Assembly: GCA_024734555.1 (NCBI GenBank)
Contig: JANPWX010000106.1
Span: 1,611,150 to 1,675,149 of the forward strand
Direction: 5' to 3'
Source of the DNA: Trochalopteron elliotii
Lineage: Eukaryota; Chordata; Aves; Passeriformes; Leiothrichidae
Length of the DNA stretch: 64,000 nt
Under the pieces are notes generated by a model. It was not told the origin of the DNA. It saw only the letters and a program-made list of their open reading frames with translations, and did no database searches. Positions within the stretch are counted from its first letter, which is position 1. Each line of letters begins with the position of its first letter. A program made the position numbers and the translations under genes. Shown here piece after piece: positions 26,127-36,505 of the stretch.

Positions 26127-26407
26127 TATGACAAGGACAAGGGGGAATGTGAATTTTCAAACTGACAGAGGGCAAGTTTACATTATATATTAGAATGAAA
26201 TCCTTCCCTGTGAGGGTGCTGAGGCCCTGGCACAGGGTGCCCAGAGAAGCTGTGGCTGCCCCTGGATCCCTGGAAGTGTCCAAGGCCAGGTTGGACAGAC
26301 CTTGGAGCAACCTGGGATAGTGGAAGGTGTCCCTGCCCATGGCAGGGGGTGGAATGGGATGAGATTTAAGGTCCCTTCCAACCCAAACCAGGCTGTGATT
26401 CTGTAAT
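26127..26407 (+). mobile_element. CR1 LINE, 3' fragment
   Basis: Second CR1 3' end in the same orientation, sharing ggtgcccagagaagctgtgg and ggaaggtgtccctgcccatg with the copy 2 kb to the left. It ends near gattctgtaatg. It is older or from another subfamily, with several differences. Confidence 0.92.
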
Positions 26408-29400
26408 GTCCTGTGTTCAGGATGTACCCTCTGTCCAGAAAGAGATTCCCAAAGAGCCAACAGAAGATCAAACATCCACATCCTTCATAATAACACCAAA
26501 AATAAGAAATGGGGGAAAAAAAGAACACAAAATCCCCCAGTTTACAACACAAGAGGTGGAATAAGAGCCAACCCCATCATCTCTTGAGCTGCCAGCTGAA
26601 ATAAAACATAGCTGTAGTACTTCAAGGGATAGAAATAAATAACTTGAACTGGAAGATAAATATTCATGTGTGTTTAATTCATACACATCTCCTGAAAACA
26701 TCAAACTGCAGTGTTTCATCTCTGAATGAAAGCTTCAGCAAGGATGAATCTTAATTGACTCATGAAATTAGGTTACCAGCAACACTGGATCTAAAACATC
26801 TACAAAAAATTAGCCAAGAAGCAAATTTAATTGGCAATTTAGATTAACTGTTACACTTAAAACCTCTTCAGCCAGACAACAGCCACACAGATGGCAGAAT
26901 CCAGGAGTGGATTCTCTTTACCAAGTGAGATTTGTTTCTTACTCCAAAGTTTGAAGGTAATACCATCTGCCAGATGTCTTGGCAAGATAAACCTCTCTCT
27001 GCAACCACGGCAAGGGAAGGACAACTTCCTTCTCCAATCTGTTAAATCAAGTGCAGAGAGGCTGAGTGAAGAGGATCAGCTCGGCCACTGTCACTTTTCC
27101 ATTTCTTTGGAGATTGCAGCTGTCCCCACCACAGGCTTTTATGTAGTTGGGAGTCACTAAATGGCCTGGGGACAGTTCAGTGCCAGCACTTGAAATGATG
27201 ACAAAGAAATGACCATCTGAAAGGTTAGCTTTGAACAAATGAGCTGAGCCATTTATGGCAGGCAGCATCATGTTCTGTTCTCTGAGAAATACCAATTTTT
27301 GGTGATGCTTCACAGGAATTAACAGACATAAGTGACAACTGAAACACTACAAGTCTTGCTGTCAAAGGAATAAAGGTCACAAAACTTGTTTCTGCATCAG
27401 AACAAATGACAGTCACAGTCCCACACACTAATCATTGCCCCAGCCCAAAGCTCCAGTGCTGCTACCAGAAGCATTATTTATTTAACATAAAAATTGTAAA
27501 GATGAATCTGGACAGAAAATATCTTCCCAGAATAGTGTTCAATTATCTATGGAATCATTGGCTATTCCCCATTTTCATTTCAGCCAAAAATTCTGTTCTA
27601 CAGCCAAGGATACTGGCTTGCAGAACTTCATTCAAATCTAACAAACAAACCAAGGAAACTTGATTCCAGCAGATTAATATTTTTTGATGCAAAACACTTC
27701 ATTGAAATTCATACAGAATTCTGTAAATGTTCTTCTTTCTTAACACTACCTCAATATCTGAGGCATTTTTCCACCTGAGAGCATCTGGCACAGCATTTTT
27801 CAGACACTGTAACCTTCCCTTGGGAACTATTTCATGGCCCATGACTGTAAAAAAATGACAAAATTCTGTTCTGCACACCTCTCCACACATGATGCATAAT
27901 GCTGGGTTTGATCACGAGGGATAAATCAGCTCATTTCTAGCCACACTGTTAAAAAAATAAATCATTCAATACTGTATTGTAAAACTAGTTATTTCTTAGT
28001 TGTTTCCTGGGGATCTGTTTTATCTTACTTGTAAGAGAGAAGGTGGGAAGTAATCGATAACTGCAAGCACAGTGGCTTTGGACACAAGTGTCAGTAGATG
28101 CATAATTAATCATCTAGGAACACTTCTCTGAAGATAAAATTCAAGATGCTTGGGTGTTTCTCATCATAATGCAACCACCCCTGCAAATTGATCACTGAAG
28201 CTCATGAAGAAAGTTACAGCAGAAAATATCACTGGAGAAAACCCCTCGAACAGCAAAAATAGTTACATGTTCATAGATCTTCCTCCTCAAAGGCAGCGTT
28301 GTCTCTGTGGACTCATTCTCTCCAGACAGATGCAGGTTTACATTTACTCTGCACAAGGTATTTTGCAAATAATTTTCACAGAGACTCTTAGACAATTATG
28401 GTAGTAATTATATTACAAATAAAGCAGGAGGATGACAGTGACTAACCCACTGCAAAGCCCTACAGTAAGAAACCATATTTTTATGCCTATCACCAACTCC
28501 TCACACACACATACTCCACAGCATGAGCTCCTGCACACAGCTAACAGACTATTTGTGGGGGGGGATTTAAGATGACACCACAAATTTACAGAAGCTTTAG
28601 GAAGTCAGAGTTTATGCTATGATTCAATTTCCTTTAAAACTGCATTTACTACAAATACCTACTGGATTCCAGTATAAGGTTGCTACTCCGTTTGCTGTTG
28701 TCAAGACATTAAAAAAAAATAAAACAAAATTAACTTTGACTCCTCAAAACAGGACAAACATCTCCATTTAGAGCCCAGTTTTAATAAAGAATCCACCCAG
28801 CTATCTGCTCAGTAACATTAACCCACTTGGGTAACAAAACGTGCACAGCACTTTGTTGAAAACAAAAGGAGAGCATGTACACAAAGTTATTCACACCTCT
28901 GAAGATGGGCACCGTTTTTGTTCCACTATTAAACAACCACTCAACAGTTTCATTGTTTTAGTGCAAAACCTGGAAAGAACCCATCCATGGGGCAGTTCTG
29001 CCCTCCTGAAATGTTCTCCTTTCAGTCAGCACACGCTGCTGAAGAGCCCCTCATGAACAGGCTGGTGAGAGAATTTCTCTGCAGCCTTAACACACACAGG
29101 TTTCACCACTGAGAGCTATTAAAGGGATTTTCATCCTCACTTGATTGCCCTGACACGTTGTAGGGAGCAGAGGAGCTGGTTAGTGAGTTAGTGAGAGGAA
29201 CAAGAGTGATGTGAACGACAGACAACTCAGAATTCACACACTTTGCCACCTTCGACCTCCACCATCACTAGAATCAAAACACAGTGAGATCTACTAACAG
29301 ATTCTTTTGGGAGCCCTAAATAAAAAAAGAAACTTACTCAGACGTGTAAAAATAATGCTAGTAAAAATATAATGAAGTTATTTATCCAGTCATGGAAACA

Positions 29401-32400
29401 CATTTCTTGGCAAATACCCTAAACATGCAAACTTTGCAATACCCCAGAGGTTCATCCCAAGATGAACCCAAGAGCTTTTATCTCATCCAAAACTGGACTG
29501 GAGCAGGAACACCACAGACCAATCTGGTCTAACACCAAGCACAGCCATTATGTGTCCAACAGAGCAAAGACAGTTCCAGTTTGGGAACAAACTTGTTCCC
29601 AAACTTCAACTACAAAACCCACAAAACCAAGAGGGCCAAGACTAGAAGGTCCAGCTCTGCTTCTGCAGGGACAATTCACCTTTTGTGCACCCTCCCTCCC
29701 ACCAGATGGATAAACAAGCCCAGGAGGACAACACTCTGCAGCCTCTGCATTTTCTGAATGGAGAGCTGCTGCAATCTACTACAAACCTGTCTCATTAAAT
29801 TATGTGCATAATAAAACATACTGAATTAATCTAAATGATCTGTCTAGACCAGCAAATGAATTTCCAATTGCAACTGTATTTAAGGGAAGGAAAAAAAAAT
29901 CAAGTTTAAGTAAGCTTAGTCTATTCTTGTAACTTACTGATCCTGAAAATTAAGACATTATCTTTGTGCACTGAATCAACAGTACATTTTTAAAGAGTAT
30001 AACTGAAAGTTATGGTAAGCCACATTTGACACATTCTAATTGCTTGTTGCTCCCCTGCAACTTGCTTTTACAAGCCTTTAAGGATACAAAGCAAGTAATT
30101 ACATCATCATACATTTGTCTGCACAGTAATTATTAAGATGCAAGGATTGAGATAATGAATTCTTGAATTCCAAGTTTTGTGGTGGTCTATTCCATAAAAT
30201 AATAAAACCCATTAAAGATCTGCTATAAAGCATAACCTTTACGTTTTTTCAGCAGGAAAAACATCAAAGTCCCCTATCTCCAAAGTGACAGACACAGGGT
30301 GACCAACTTACTCCCTGCTCTCACTTTCCAATTTACTCAGCTTGGAGGAGACACCCATGTGATCAGCTACATATTTTACAAGTTCAGCAACAACATTCAA
30401 GTTTTTGAGAACTCCATATTTAACACTTACTCTTTGCACGCCTCATTTTGTTCACTTCTTCCAAGAATTGTAAGAACCAAACATTTCAGCTACTTCACAA
30501 AGAGGAGACTAAACACCAAGCATTTTCCAACATCATACCAGTGTCAAACACAGACATTTCTTGCATCTCCATGAAGCAGGTGACAAAAGTGGTGCTGAGT
30601 GAAGGACTAGAAAAATGGCACCTTGTACACAGAAGGCCTAGATATGAACAGCATGATGTAACACTGCATTTGTTCAAGGACAAGCTACTTCAAATATCAA
30701 AGCTAATAAATTATCTGCTTAAAAATTCAGTGTACTTGCAGGCTAATCTTGCTTTCAAACAACAGCAAAAAAAAAAAAATCATCTGACTGGCACTACAAA
30801 CAGTGATTTAAAAATATAGCCTTATCAAAGCAAAAAAAAGCCTGATTGGAACATTTTCCAGCCAACACTAAGATAACAGAAAGCAAAGCTCTCCACCTTT
30901 GTTCTAGGTCAGCATATGTGAAGTTCACACAGTAGAATTCACAAGAAGAAAGACTGAAAGAAATACCAGTTTCAGTCATAAGATCTGCCAGCAAGTACAT
31001 ATCATGGAAGGCAGTAACAGTATTAAAAGTAAATTAGAGAAACCATCCAAGAGTGGAAATTATCTCCTGTGATCAGATGTCAGCAAACAAATAACTAATA
31101 ACCACAGTGCTTTTCAATACTGCATCAACTGAAACCTTTATCCCACCTAGTCTTTAACTACCTGTAGGCACAGGGTTTGTTGTCTAATCACCATTTTCTA
31201 TCTCAAACTTTTGCCTTCTGTTTCTAAGATTATTTTGGCATGGCTGAAGAGCCAGTTCTGGAGGTGAAATGCCATATTTTTTCCTGGACAGCAGACATCT
31301 CAGCACTTCCTTTTGAGGACTTCCTGAAGTTATAAGTTCATCATGAGGTTGGTTCAGGAAAGCAACAATAAGAATCACTCCTGATTTTATCCCAGACTGC
31401 CCTCAGCTTTCTGTCACATGGTCAAACACGTGTGTGGCTCAACAACTATTTTAAGAAAAAGCTGTGTTTACTGTAACTGAAAACCCAAGGGGTTACTTAG
31501 GGGGAAGATCAGCACTGGGAATTTCTTGCTTCCATTGCTAGTTTAGCCAGTTCTCCTACTCCCATCCCACGGCACAGCCTCACGTTTGGAAGTGACCCAA
31601 GTCACTGCTTCCAGAAATTGCCCTGAGGTTTTACAAGTCCCTCAGCACGCTGGGGGAAAGTATGTTAAGATGATAACACGTGTGGTTGCCTCCATATGGC
31701 AACATGAACGTGGATTTATAGAATTTCTGAAGTTTAAGTTGCAATGATCAAATTTATTTTACCTTGCATGCAAAGATTTAGAAAAGGAAACACTATGGGA
31801 AGAGTGGGGCAAATCAACACTGCAGATCCATGTTTCCTTTTTACTTTTCCTGGGATCTCAGTGAAGGCTATGCAATTTCTCTGAGAAAATTCACAGTAAA
31901 TGGAAGAAGTATCTGCTTACACTCAACATGCTTTGGCAGATACAAACACAAGGTTATGGCACACATAAAAGCCAGGAGGTGATTTTGAACCTACATTTGA
32001 AATTCTGGCCTGCAAGTGCTGCACAGCAACAAACTGCTTCCAAAAGGAGTCCTGAATCCAAACACACAGAGAGTACAAACATGATCAATAACCAAATTAA
32101 ATAAGTGGCATCTTATACCTTTATTACCATGCAGAAGTTCTGGTGGCATGTTATTTAAAAAAAAGCCTTTTTTCCTGCTATTTTTCCCATCTTGCTTGTC
32201 TCCTTCTCTGTAAGAGAAACATGGAGTAGGTAACTGAAAAACAGAATCAAAAAAAAGCCAACCCCAAATAAACCCCAACTGCTCGCTGTGCTTCAGCTGT
32301 GACCTAAAAGGCCCCTTGAGGCTCCTGTACTGCGCTGAAACCGAGCCCAGCACATTCCTCCGGGGAGCCGGGTGACTCGTAGACTCCTTTGCTTAACTAC

Positions 32401-32612
32401 CCAGCTGCAAAAGCAATCGGAAAAACACGGTAAAATCAGAAAAAACCCAACGCCGGGGTTGACGGAGCTGCACTGACCCGCACCCTCGGCACAGCAACGT
32501 CCTTCAGCCCCCGCTCCGTGCCCGGCCCCGGCGAGCCCAAGGGATGCGGTGGAACGGGGCTCAGGCCGGGATGGGATCACGGCACTGGGCACGGCTCAGC
32601 ACCGAGGAGAAC

Positions 32613-32664
32613 CACAGCACCGGGCAGGATTCACAGCACCGGGCAGGATTCACAGCACCGGGCA
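32613..32664. repeat. 19-base tandem repeat running into the gap
   Basis: The unit cacagcaccgggcaggatt occurs at 32613-32631 and 32632-32650, and a third copy from 32651 is cut by the gap. A degenerate copy (cagcaccgagga) lies just before. The array may be longer inside the gap. Confidence 0.95.
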
Positions 32665-33019
32665 NNNNNNNNNNNNNNNNNNNNNNNNNNNNNNNNNNNN
32701 NNNNNNNNNNNNNNNNNNNNNNNNNNNNNNNNNNNNNNNNNNNNNNNNNNNNNNNNNNNNNNNNNNNNNNNNNNNNNNNNNNNNNNNNNNNNNNNNNNNN
32801 NNNNNNNNNNNNNNNNNNNNNNNNNNNNNNNNNNNNNNNNNNNNNNNNNNNNNNNNNNNNNNNNNNNNNNNNNNNNNNNNNNNNNNNNNNNNNNNNNNNN
32901 NNNNNNNNNNNNNNNNNNNNNNNNNNNNNNNNNNNNNNNNNNNNNNNNNNNNNNNNNNNNNNNNNNNNNNNNNNNNNNNNNNNNNNNNNNNNNNNNNNNN
33001 NNNNNNNNNNNNNNNNNNN
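32665..33019. other. Assembly gap (355 N)
   Basis: A run of N within the CpG-rich region. Its true length is unknown. It probably hides the OSBPL2 transcription start. Open frames crossing it are artefacts. Confidence 0.99.
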
Positions 33020-33024
33020 CCAAT
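33020..33024 (+). promoter_or_regulatory. CCAAT box
   Basis: CCAATC at the right edge of the gap; candidate NF-Y site 1 of 3. Confidence 0.6.
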
Positions 33025-33048
33025 CGCAGAGCGCGGCCGCGCCCCGCC

Positions 33049-33066
33049 GTTGCCAAGGCGACCAAT
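33049..33066 (+). promoter_or_regulatory. X-box-like RFX site abutting a CCAAT box
   Basis: GTTGCC-AA-GGCGAC (33049-33062) fits the RFX X-box consensus except for one base of the second half-site. It is immediately followed by CCAAT (33062-33066), part of ACCAATCAGC, a good NF-Y match. X-box plus Y-box pairing is a known promoter arrangement. Function is inferred. Confidence 0.5.
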
Positions 33067-33101
33067 CAGCTCCCTCGTCGCCCTGCTGGGAGGCGGGGCG
33101 A

Positions 33102-33109
33102 ATGCTAAT
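33102..33109 (+). promoter_or_regulatory. Octamer-like element ATGCTAAT
   Basis: One mismatch from the octamer ATGCAAAT. It is followed by GAGGCG, as are the two related elements downstream. Confidence 0.5.
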
Positions 33110-33162
33110 GAGGCGCCGAGCCTGACCGCCCGGGGCCGCGCCACCGCTGGGGAGACCGCTGG

Positions 33163-33167
33163 CCAAT
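33163..33167 (+). promoter_or_regulatory. CCAAT box
   Basis: GGCCAATGG; candidate NF-Y site 3 of 3. Confidence 0.55.
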
Positions 33168-33178
33168 GGCGCAGGGGA

Positions 33179-33210
33179 TATGCAGATGAGGGCGTGGCTA
33201 TGCAGATGAG
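33179..33210 (+). promoter_or_regulatory. Two tandem octamer-like elements, 20 bases apart
   Basis: TATGCAGATGAG occurs at 33179-33190 and again at 33199-33210, with GGCGTGGC between. Each differs by one base from TATGCAAATGAG (octamer plus flank). The 20-base spacing is about two helical turns. Confidence 0.55.
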
Positions 33211-33260
33211 GCGGTACCGGCAGCCCCCGGGGCGCGGGGATGCCTCATCGAGTGCATTCC

Positions 33261-36200
33261 CAGACGATTTTGGGGTCTCCCCGGCAAGAATGACTGCCTT
33301 GTGGCTGCTCTTGCCTGTGTGATTTGTGGGGCTTGAGCTAGCAGCTGATTTTAGAGTGTAACTTGGCTTGCTGGAACAGCAGTAGGAAAGTGTGTCATTC
33401 TCAAAGACTGATGGAAGCAGAGTAATTTTCTTTTGTCAGTTTCCTGATGGATAATTGGGGTGGGGGTCTTCAGCTGGATATTTACTTGTAGATGCTGTAA
33501 CTAGATGAGGGCTGATATGAAATCAAGCTGATTTGTGGGGTTATATAACTTGCAGGCCAGCATCCCTGTGATTATGAATTCCTTCGTCCCATTAACATCC
33601 TCCGTGCCCTCTCACTTGGAGCAGCTCAATGGACACCTCAAAACACCAGAGAAATGGTCCACAAAGTCATGTATGAGTATGAAATGATTGGGAGTGAAGG
33701 AGGGAGATGAGACACAAATACTTATCCTCAAAATTATCTTCTCTTACCATTGATTCAGCTCTCAGTGCAAAGCAAATACAGGCATGAGCAGATTAAATCT
33801 GCAGCACAAACTAATTCATCAGAGGTGGATACAGATGTTCTTTAACAAGGGAATGGCTGCAAGGGCAGTGGGAAAAATCATCACAAAATCTGAACCACTC
33901 CTTTGCTGCAGAGTTCCCTCCTGCCATCCCCAAATACTTTTGCTGGCACACTGCTGGTTCTGGAGTATTACTCACCCCTAAATGGGCTGACAGCTCTTGG
34001 CCATCAGCCACGTGCTGACAATGTACGAGACACGAATTAACACTGATAATGCTCCTTGCTCTGGCACAAGTGTAAACATTAAATGAAATCTCCACGGGGA
34101 ATTTCTCACACGCCTTGGGATTGAGGAGTGTTTTGGGGTGGGCACAGCTGCCTCCAAGGATGTCTGTTGGTCCTTCTCAATCCAGTCTTGCTGTACCCAC
34201 ATGTTGTTTCACCCCTACATTTAGCCAAAGCTGTTGGACTAATCGTTAGGGAGTACAAATCTTTGGGACAAAATGATAATTTGTATCACTCTGAATATGT
34301 TTATAAGTTTTTCCTGGTTTGCGCAGAACTTTTCTTTTCTGTAAGCCCCAATTCAGCCACCTCTCTTGGATTGCTGAACATTACAGTCTCAACATGGAGC
34401 ACAGAAATATTTCTGCTGCAGCTTTTAAGCAAAACCCCACAAACAGAAAGTAATCAGGAATTTAAATTAGTATTTTCTGACAGTGCAGGCCTTTGTCTTG
34501 ACTAAGCAGCTGGTCTGGAAGAGTTCTCCAATAGGACCATGGCAAGACAAATCCACTGATTAGATGACCAAGATATATCGAATTTTTGTAGCTTTTTCTG
34601 GTCTTAATTGAAGGGATGGGCATCCTTCTCCAGGCCAATATGTAAGCCTTTCAGCTAGATTTCCATGCTTATCAAAAATGAAGATAATTGACAATTTCTT
34701 CCTTTGTTATCAGGGGCTATTCTTTAGCAATCTAACACCATAAAACTCCAAAACTGGACAGGGAGAAGAATTTAACTCTGTATTTGTCTCCCTTCTGCAT
34801 TGGCAATGAGAGAAGAGAGCAGTTATCATCTAAAGGAGATGGCATGGAAATTTCGCCTTGTTGGCAAAGTTTTGCAATGTTAGAGTAGTTAAACAGGGGG
34901 TTTACAGTGGAGAGTGTTGGGCAACTGTCTCAGGCATAGGTGTAACCATCAGCTCCACCTATAATAAACCCAACTGCTTCCCTCCTGTGGAGAAACACAA
35001 TCCACTTAGAAAACTGATCCCAGCAAACCTTGTCACTGCAGCACATTTGGGAAACCTAAATGGTGATACAAGGGCAAAATGGAAAACAAAAAAAATCTCG
35101 AAATGTTGGTGTTGAGATATTGCAAGGAATTGTGGCACGTTGCAGCAGAAATACTGATTGTCAGCAGTCAATCCATCACCCATTGTATGTAGGCAGAGAC
35201 AAAGGCCTCTTCCCTCCTCCTCCAAATCATCCAGTAGCCAAAGCACTCACTCAGTCCCAACATGTTCAGGCAAGTTGTCCAGCTCTGCCATGGGAAGCTC
35301 TTTTTAGTCCGCGACTCCTTGCCAGGGAGTTTCAAAACCAAACCCATTTGTTTAGTGAAGGCTCCAGCATCTCCAGCTGCATGTCCCTCCTCCAGGCCGG
35401 AATTCCCAGCCCCCTGAGCCTGCACAGCCTTTCAGAGCCACAGCAGTGTCCTGACAGTTCTGTGCCAAGTGTCCTTGGAAAGGCTCCCAGCACTCCTGTT
35501 CACCAACAGCTTCACCTCAGAGGAGTGAGGGGCTTGTCCACACTTGAAAGATTATTTGGATTAAGGGGACAGTGTGAATTGAAAGCAGAATGGGAAGCCC
35601 AAAATATCTCTGGGAAAAAAAAAAAAAAAAGCCTCGAGTTATCAAAGCAGTTGATGGAAGAGTTTTCAAGGTCTCTCTCTTCCTGCATCACCTTTGAGTG
35701 AGCCAGACACCGCTCTTCAAAACGGGAAACATCCAAATCTTCCATAATCTGAATAATAAAAATTTCCTCCTGCAGTCTACCTCATTTTAAAAGACAGGAA
35801 TTTTGAGTTCTATTGGCCATAACAGAGTGCTTTGAGCTGCTGGCACTGAAAAAGGGAAGATAGTGTGAAAGAGCTACAGTCACAGAAATTTATTTAATAT
35901 AAGAAAATATTAAAAAAGCAGACATTGGTAATACTGATAAGGCCGTAATAAAAAATGTGGTAATGCTGAAACCACATGAATTTTAACCAGTACCTTGAAG
36001 AAAAGCCATTCAAGAGAAAAAGGAATCTGTAAATAATGAGGAACATGGCAAAAGCTGAATAACTAGAAATAGCAAGTCTTTTAAAAGGCTGAATAAGCAT
36101 GTTCTTTGTAATGGCATGGAAAAGAAAAGACACAACAGCCTGTGTCCTCCGCTTCAGTGATAATTTCCCTGGGAGCTGCACCCATTCAGCTGAGGGCAAT

Positions 36201-36355
36201 TCAGGGGCTGAGCCACTTCCATTCAATATAAAATAAAGTTTCAAGAAGCTCTGTGGTCAAAGTTGTGAAAGCTTAAAAACTTGAGAGTGTAAGGGGCTTT
36301 CTGCAGGAAGCCAGAAAACTTATTAAAAACATGTTTTCTCATAAAGTCTAGACGC
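33261..36355. other. Intergenic, no gene seen
   Basis: Between the OSBPL2 promoter region and the first intergenic CR1 fragment. It has short open frames on both strands, including one of about 210 codons at 35.06-35.70 kb with no recognisable motif and a long A run within it. I consider none of them genes. Confidence 0.7.
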
Positions 36356-36505
36356 AATCACAGAATCACAGGATTGTTAAGGCTGGAAAGGACTTTTAAG
36401 GTCATCAAATCCAACTGTCACCACCATGTTCAGCATTAAGACATGTCCTCAAGTGCCATATCCACAGTTTTTTGGAATATCTGATGTACCCCTCTGCTGA
36501 ACCCT
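36356..36505 (-). mobile_element. CR1 LINE, 3' fragment (reverse)
   Basis: Begins with the reversed CR1 terminus (atcacagaatcacagg), followed by ggctggaaaggacttttaag and gtcatcaaatccaactgtca, the complement of a CR1 3' end. The right boundary is approximate. Confidence 0.85.

Larger units (their letters stand above)
20256..32289 (-). other. OSBPL2: Presumed OSBPL2 5' UTR intron
   Basis: About 12 kb between the ATG exon and the CpG-rich region that probably holds the promoter. In mammals OSBPL2 starts with a noncoding exon, and the same arrangement is inferred here. The stretch holds two plus-strand CR1 fragments and no recognisable coding exon. The position of the splice acceptor before the ATG is not settled. 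Confidence 0.6.
32290..33260 (-). promoter_or_regulatory. OSBPL2: CpG-rich region, probable OSBPL2 promoter and first exon (gap-interrupted)
   Basis: GC and CpG content rise sharply against the AT-rich flanks. It lies upstream of the OSBPL2 ATG exon and has promoter elements on the far side of the gap: CCAAT at 33020, 33062 and 33163, a GC box at about 33091-33100, an X-box-like site and octamer-like repeats. The transcription start and noncoding exon are probably in or beside the N run 32665-33019. That this promoter serves OSBPL2, and whether it also fires rightwards, is inference. Confidence 0.7.

Noticed and set aside
32518..33322. Long open frames across the first gap on both strands
   Set aside because: They exist only because N codons are not read as stops. 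The flanking residues show no conserved protein.
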